A DNA stretch of 64,000 nucleotides from positions 1-64,000 of the forward strand of contig CASGED010000087.1 of the NCBI GenBank assembly GCA_949300425.1. The letters run 5' to 3'. Shown one piece after another: positions 60,355 through 64,000 of the stretch; the stretch's first letter is position 1, and each line of letters starts with the position of its first letter. Both the position numbers and the translations under genes were made by a program. Origin of the DNA: an uncultured Bacteroides sp. Its GTDB lineage: Bacteria > Bacteroidota > Bacteroidia > Bacteroidales > Bacteroidaceae. Under the pieces are notes generated by a model. That model made no database searches, was not told the DNA's origin, and saw only the letters and a program-made list of their open reading frames with translations.

Positions 60355-61749
60355 TCATTTTACCCTAAACTTAAAAGCCAAAGCCTCTTTCTGTATGCCA
60401 CGAGGTATAGTCACCGTCACCTTATCGCCTTGGCAAGTGTATCTCACCGACTTTCCGTTTTGCAGCAATGTCATCTTCCCCTGAGGAATGTTCCCTTCCC
60501 ACTCTATCGTGGCAGGCAGTTCTTCCCCTTCAGGCAGGGCATAAATGGCATAAAGCGTTTTGCCATCTTTATGGGCGGTGAACCAAGTATTGCCACTGTG
60601 GTAGACAGATGTGGTACGCGTACTGTATATGGCCTCTCCATTCTGACGAAGCCAAGCTCCCACTTCTTTCAATACCTTAACAGCTTCCTCTTCTATCGTA
60701 CCTTGAGGCGTGGGGCCTACGTTCAAAGCCAGGCAACCTCCCTTGGCGGTAATTTCAGCCAAGGAATTAATGACCCATCCAGCCGATTTGTACACGGTAT
60801 TGGGCGCCCAACCCCAAGTCTCACCCAAAGTCAAACAGCTCTCCCATGGATTAGATAATTGTTCTTTGGGTATAGATTGTTCAGGCGTCTGATAATTCTC
60901 ATTACGTCCCGGTACTGTGCGGTCTACGGCAAGTAAGCCCGGCTGTTTCTTGCGCGCATTATCAATGATTTCATTCAAGCCAATATCATATTTCGGAGGT
61001 CTGACCTGCCCGCCATCCAACCACAAAATATCTATAGGACCATACCCACTCATCAGTTCGTCTATTTGCCCTGCAGTAAATTTCTTAAAGTTCTTCCATT
61101 TTTCCGGATATTTTTCAAGGTCATAGTTCGGCCTTCTATCCGGTGTTGCCCAAAACGGGTCCCAATAGTCCGTATGGTGAAAGTCTGGTTTGGAAAAATA
61201 AGCACCGATCATGAATCCTTTCTGACGAAACGCATCAAACACATGATAGGCAATATTACTATATTTCCCATTTTTATAAGGCGTATTCGTTACTTTATAA
61301 TCGGTCAATTGAGTATCAAACATACAAAAGCCATCGTGATGCTTAGTTGTAAAGATAAGGTATTTACAACCCGCATCATACATAACATCGGCCCATTGAG
61401 ACGGCTCAAACTGAACGGGATTGAATAAACGGTCCAAATTCCAGTACCATTGTTTAAACTCTTCATAGTTCATACCATCGCTAACCCTCCTGCGACGTTC
61501 GCTAAAACGGTCTTCCGAACAAAGCAACCAAGATTCCGTAATACCTGGAATGGAATAAATACCCCAATGGAACATAATGCCAAACTTCAAATCTTGCCAT
61601 TTATCCAACTTTTCAAGGACTAACGGATCGGTGGGCCATTCGTAGGTTTTCGATTTTAGGTGAATATCTCCATTCGCAAAATTTTGTTGCGATTGAACAC
61701 TCAAAACAATTCCAAGTAGAGAAAAGATGAATACAATAATTTTTTTCAT
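60355..61749 (-). CDS. GH29 alpha-L-fucosidase
   Basis: A 464-residue secreted enzyme (signal peptide ending VQSQ, about 21) that releases terminal alpha-L-fucose with retention. The catalytic barrel (about 35-360) shows KFGIMFHWGIYSIPG (56-70), TKHHDGFCMFDT (135-146) and the nucleophile in ILWLDGG (Asp245). A C-terminal beta-sandwich follows (about 370-464). It lies downstream of a SusD gene in a second PUL, separated by a 155-base gap with two inverted repeats. A 5'-truncated copy follows at 57636-58817. Confidence 0.93.
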   Translation of the reverse strand: MKKIIVFIFSLLGIVLSVQSQQNFANGDIHLKSKTYEWPTDPLVLEKLDKWQDLKFGIMFHWGIYSIPGITESWLLCSEDRFSERRRRVSDGMNYEEFKQWYWNLDRLFNPVQFEPSQWADVMYDAGCKYLIFTTKHHDGFCMFDTQLTDYKVTNTPYKNGKYSNIAYHVFDAFRQKGFMIGAYFSKPDFHHTDYWDPFWATPDRRPNYDLEKYPEKWKNFKKFTAGQIDELMSGYGPIDILWLDGGQVRPPKYDIGLNEIIDNARKKQPGLLAVDRTVPGRNENYQTPEQSIPKEQLSNPWESCLTLGETWGWAPNTVYKSAGWVINSLAEITAKGGCLALNVGPTPQGTIEEEAVKVLKEVGAWLRQNGEAIYSTRTTSVYHSGNTWFTAHKDGKTLYAIYALPEGEELPATIEWEGNIPQGKMTLLQNGKSVRYTCQGDKVTVTIPRGIQKEALAFKFRVK

Positions 61750-61753
61750 AATA

Positions 61754-61858
61754 TGACACTTTTATATTTAGCTATTATTAAAATGTCACGAACGCAAATT
61801 ACGCAATTACTTTATTGCCAACAAAACGCATAGCACTATAATTGCACAATTTGCGTTC
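61754..61858. repeat. Two inverted repeats between susD and GH29
   Basis: GAACGCAAATTACGCAATTA (61790-61809) and its inverted copy (61839-61858) match at 18 of 20 positions with a 29-base loop. A second shorter pair, TGACACTTTT (61754-61763) with AAAATGTCA (61780-61788), lies next to it on the GH29 side. On the minus strand they follow the SusD stop and precede the fucosidase start, so they may form a partial terminator or stabilise mRNA ends. Confidence 0.6.
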
Positions 61859-61904
61859 CTTCTTTTCTAAACACCCATTTACAACATGAATAATGACTAT
61901 CTAA

Positions 61905-63608
61905 TTAATAGCCGGGATTCTGTGTCAACAAGGGATTCTTCGTTCTCTCATCCTCTGGAATAGGAAACAAATAACAATCTTTTGTAAATTGTAAAGATGT
62001 CGCTGTAAACTCAGGCCACCCATCTCTTCCCTGTACCCAATACTTTTTCTGCTCGTCGTTAAGAATATCCCATCGGACCATGTCCAACATCATATGCCCC
62101 CATTCAAAACCTAATTCTCTAAATCGCTCTAAATATAAATATTTCATTAGATTATCTTTACTGTTAGTTAATTCTATATCTTGTATAGCCTCAACTTGTG
62201 CTACGGTAGGCATATTTACCCTTCCACGTACTCTGTCTATTAATGATATAGCTTTCGATAAATCATTTTCCTGAATACAAGCTTCCGCATATAGTAATAA
62301 GACATCAGCATAACGCATAACAATCATATTCATTGGACTATAAGCGCCAACACCGCCTAATTTCCCCACAATATATTTTACCACACTATGATTACTACTT
62401 TTCGAATAGCTACTTTTATAACTAACATTGTCTTGCCCCGTTTTCTGCTTAAACTCATCTAATGTCGGAGAATCTTCGTACCATACTGTATACTTCAACC
62501 TAGGATCTCTTATCTCATAGGGCTTATCAGGATTAAAGGCCGGATCTGAGCAATCATATGTATAATTAAATATAGGTCCAGGCAAGGCTTCTGTTCTACT
62601 TTGAAAAGTACTGGTCACTTTATAGCCATTAACAGTCTCAAACAAATCACAATAATACTCCGTCGGCTCCAAATACCCAAAGCCACCAGAAAAATTCATA
62701 TTGGCTTCGGCAGGCGGATTCACAAAATCCATAAAGCGATTCTGCGAATCAGATCCATTAGGTCTACTCGGATCATATTGGATCTCATAAATAGATTCTA
62801 TTCCGTTTTCACCATCAGGCCAAAATTGGTCATAATAGTGAGGCGTAAGATCATAATCAGGATCTGTTACATCTACCAACTCTCTAAATTCCTTCACCGC
62901 ATCAGCCCATCTTTTTTCATAAACGTACAGTTTACCCAAAAAAGCCTGTGCGGCGCCTTTTGAAGCCCTACCAAGATTGGAGGTTCCACGATATTCTTTG
63001 ACCGATGGCAATAATTTTTTAGCCTCCTCAAAATCTTTGATAATCTGCGGTACGATATCGGCTTTAGGAGTTCTCGGTACCAAGACCTGATCTATTGATA
63101 CTTGCGGTTCAATGATAAACGGAACATCTCCAAACAATGTTGTAAGAGTAAAATACGCATATCCTCTGATAAAATAAGCCTCACCCAACGTCCTATTGAA
63201 AATATTTTCACTAACATTCTCCGGCTTTACAGGATTGGAACTTATTATATTATTGGCATGTGCAATTCCCTTATACATGTTTTCCCAACATTTTCTTGTA
63301 AAATCCAAACTCGTTGTCACCATAGGATAAGCCCCATTATAAGGACTAAAGACTCCGCATCTTGCAGATGTAGTTTGTCCGGCAAATGGCGTGATTCCAT
63401 CAATCATTGGGAAAAACTCGGAAGGATAGCCTGTCATGGAAGCATACATACCATTGGCTGCACTCTCAAAATCAGAATCCGTTTTAAAGAATGTATCAAT
63501 CGTTATTTTATCTTCAGGATATTCTGTTAAAAAATCCTCACACGACTGAATCGCAAAACACAAACAAATACAAGCTATATAATAATACACTTTTTTCATA
63601 ATCTTCAT
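61905..63608 (-). CDS. SusD-like outer-membrane glycan-binding lipoprotein (second PUL)
   Basis: A 567-residue lipoprotein (564 if the Met at 63599 is used) with lipobox AIQSC, followed by CEDFLTEYPEDKITIDTFF, the usual SusD opening. TPR-region motifs GEAYFIRGYAYFTLTTLFGD and MRYADVLLLYAEACI are present and the C-terminus ends FPIPEDERTKNPLLTQNPGY. It captures glycan at the surface for the SusC gene that stops 3 bases upstream. The base composition is visibly more AT-rich than the first PUL. Confidence 0.95.
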   Translation of the reverse strand: MKIMKKVYYYIACICLCFAIQSCEDFLTEYPEDKITIDTFFKTDSDFESAANGMYASMTGYPSEFFPMIDGITPFAGQTTSARCGVFSPYNGAYPMVTTSLDFTRKCWENMYKGIAHANNIISSNPVKPENVSENIFNRTLGEAYFIRGYAYFTLTTLFGDVPFIIEPQVSIDQVLVPRTPKADIVPQIIKDFEEAKKLLPSVKEYRGTSNLGRASKGAAQAFLGKLYVYEKRWADAVKEFRELVDVTDPDYDLTPHYYDQFWPDGENGIESIYEIQYDPSRPNGSDSQNRFMDFVNPPAEANMNFSGGFGYLEPTEYYCDLFETVNGYKVTSTFQSRTEALPGPIFNYTYDCSDPAFNPDKPYEIRDPRLKYTVWYEDSPTLDEFKQKTGQDNVSYKSSYSKSSNHSVVKYIVGKLGGVGAYSPMNMIVMRYADVLLLYAEACIQENDLSKAISLIDRVRGRVNMPTVAQVEAIQDIELTNSKDNLMKYLYLERFRELGFEWGHMMLDMVRWDILNDEQKKYWVQGRDGWPEFTATSLQFTKDCYLFPIPEDERTKNPLLTQNPGY

Positions 63609-63611
63609 ATT

Positions 63612-64000
63612 TTAGAATTTCAATGAAACACCCACACTAATTGATTTGCTGACAGGATAATAACGTATCGCCCCATCACTTTGAGTATTTGTCGTTTCGG
63701 GATCAAAACCTATATATTTTGTAAATAGGAATGGATTAATAGCATTCACATAGAATCTCAAATTATCAATTCTTATCTTATTAACAATTTGTTTCGGTAG
63801 CGTATAACCAATTTGAATATTTCTTATTCTAAAGAAACTTGTATTTTGCAATACATTACCATGTCCTTGTGGTGCATTTGTCCATAAACCTGTCATCGCA
63901 GGGTATTTACCACTAACAACAACATTGCCATCATCACCAACAATTGTACGATTGTCAAAATACTCTTTATATATATTCATAAATTTAGGATTAACGCCAC
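63612..64000 (-). CDS. SusC-like TonB-dependent transporter, C-terminal end (partial)
   Basis: The last 129 codons of a SusC-family barrel protein, open through the right edge of the window. The segment FFRIRNIQIGYTLPKQIV, then NLRFYVNAINPFLFTKYIGF-DPE and the final SVGVSLKF are the standard C-terminal strands of SusC proteins, ending in the terminal Phe needed for outer-membrane insertion. It is followed at once by susD, forming a susCD pair. Confidence 0.93.
   Translation of the reverse strand, partial: GVNPKFMNIYKEYFDNRTIVGDDGNVVVSGKYPAMTGLWTNAPQGHGNVLQNTSFFRIRNIQIGYTLPKQIVNKIRIDNLRFYVNAINPFLFTKYIGFDPETTNTQSDGAIRYYPVSKSISVGVSLKF

Overview
The window comes from a Bacteroidaceae genome (Bacteroides, Phocaeicola or Mediterranea type). 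The left edge is the 5' end of a Bacteroides-like 16S rRNA gene. Promoters match the Bacteroidetes pattern (TTTG or TTG near -33, TAnnTTTG near -7). Much of the sequence is SusC/SusD-type glycan utilisation genes, and the housekeeping genes are typical of the family. I saw no tRNA, CRISPR array, transposase or phage gene.

Region 1 (1-790): the start of an rrn operon on the minus strand with tandem promoters, then a 22-bp-period intergenic array. Region 2 (790-35275) is a large polysaccharide utilisation locus (PUL), almost all on the minus strand. From upstream to downstream it holds: a heparinase II/III-fold lyase, a membrane sensor fused directly to an AraC DNA-binding domain with no kinase, an AAA-ATPase/nuclease-like gene, an ECF sigma factor, a surface glycan-binding lipoprotein, SusC, SusD, a fragment of a second AAA-ATPase gene, a DUF4886 hydrolase, GH43, a second lyase, GH2, a third lyase-fold protein, GH28 (the only large plus-strand gene), a 36-codon membrane peptide gene, GH127, an alpha/beta hydrolase, GH97 and GH88. 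Three lyase-fold proteins plus a GH88 unsaturated uronyl hydrolase, without any sulfatase, point to an unsulfated uronic-acid-containing polysaccharide. SusC/SusD would import oligosaccharides that the periplasmic enzymes then dismantle.

Region 3 (35585-52432) is core metabolism and cell biology: coaD and an S41 peptidase, a rhomboid protease, a glycogen operon (debranching enzyme, GT4, GH57), a phenylacetate-CoA ligase, a DUF4270 lipoprotein with a GT5-domain protein, panC-panD, cutC, rny, a structured intergenic RNA candidate, zapA and a small coiled-coil gene. Region 4 (52611-57499) is a plus-strand set: DUF4861, GH43, a HAD phosphatase and an alpha/beta hydrolase. Region 5 (57517-64000) is the end of a second PUL (SusC, SusD, GH29 fucosidase) with a 5'-truncated second fucosidase copy. 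An AAA/DUF4143 ATPase gene sits between the two fucosidase copies.

The most unusual pattern is a set of short intergenic arrays (about 600-756, 4051-4204, 43467-43740, 57517-57582, 60262-60305, and a 23-bp version at 58873-58940). They share a 22-bp period. The unit sequence differs between most sites, several units have a dyad-symmetric core, and several arrays can fold into long hairpins. I cannot match them to a named element. All functional calls rest on reading motifs by eye; no database search was possible.
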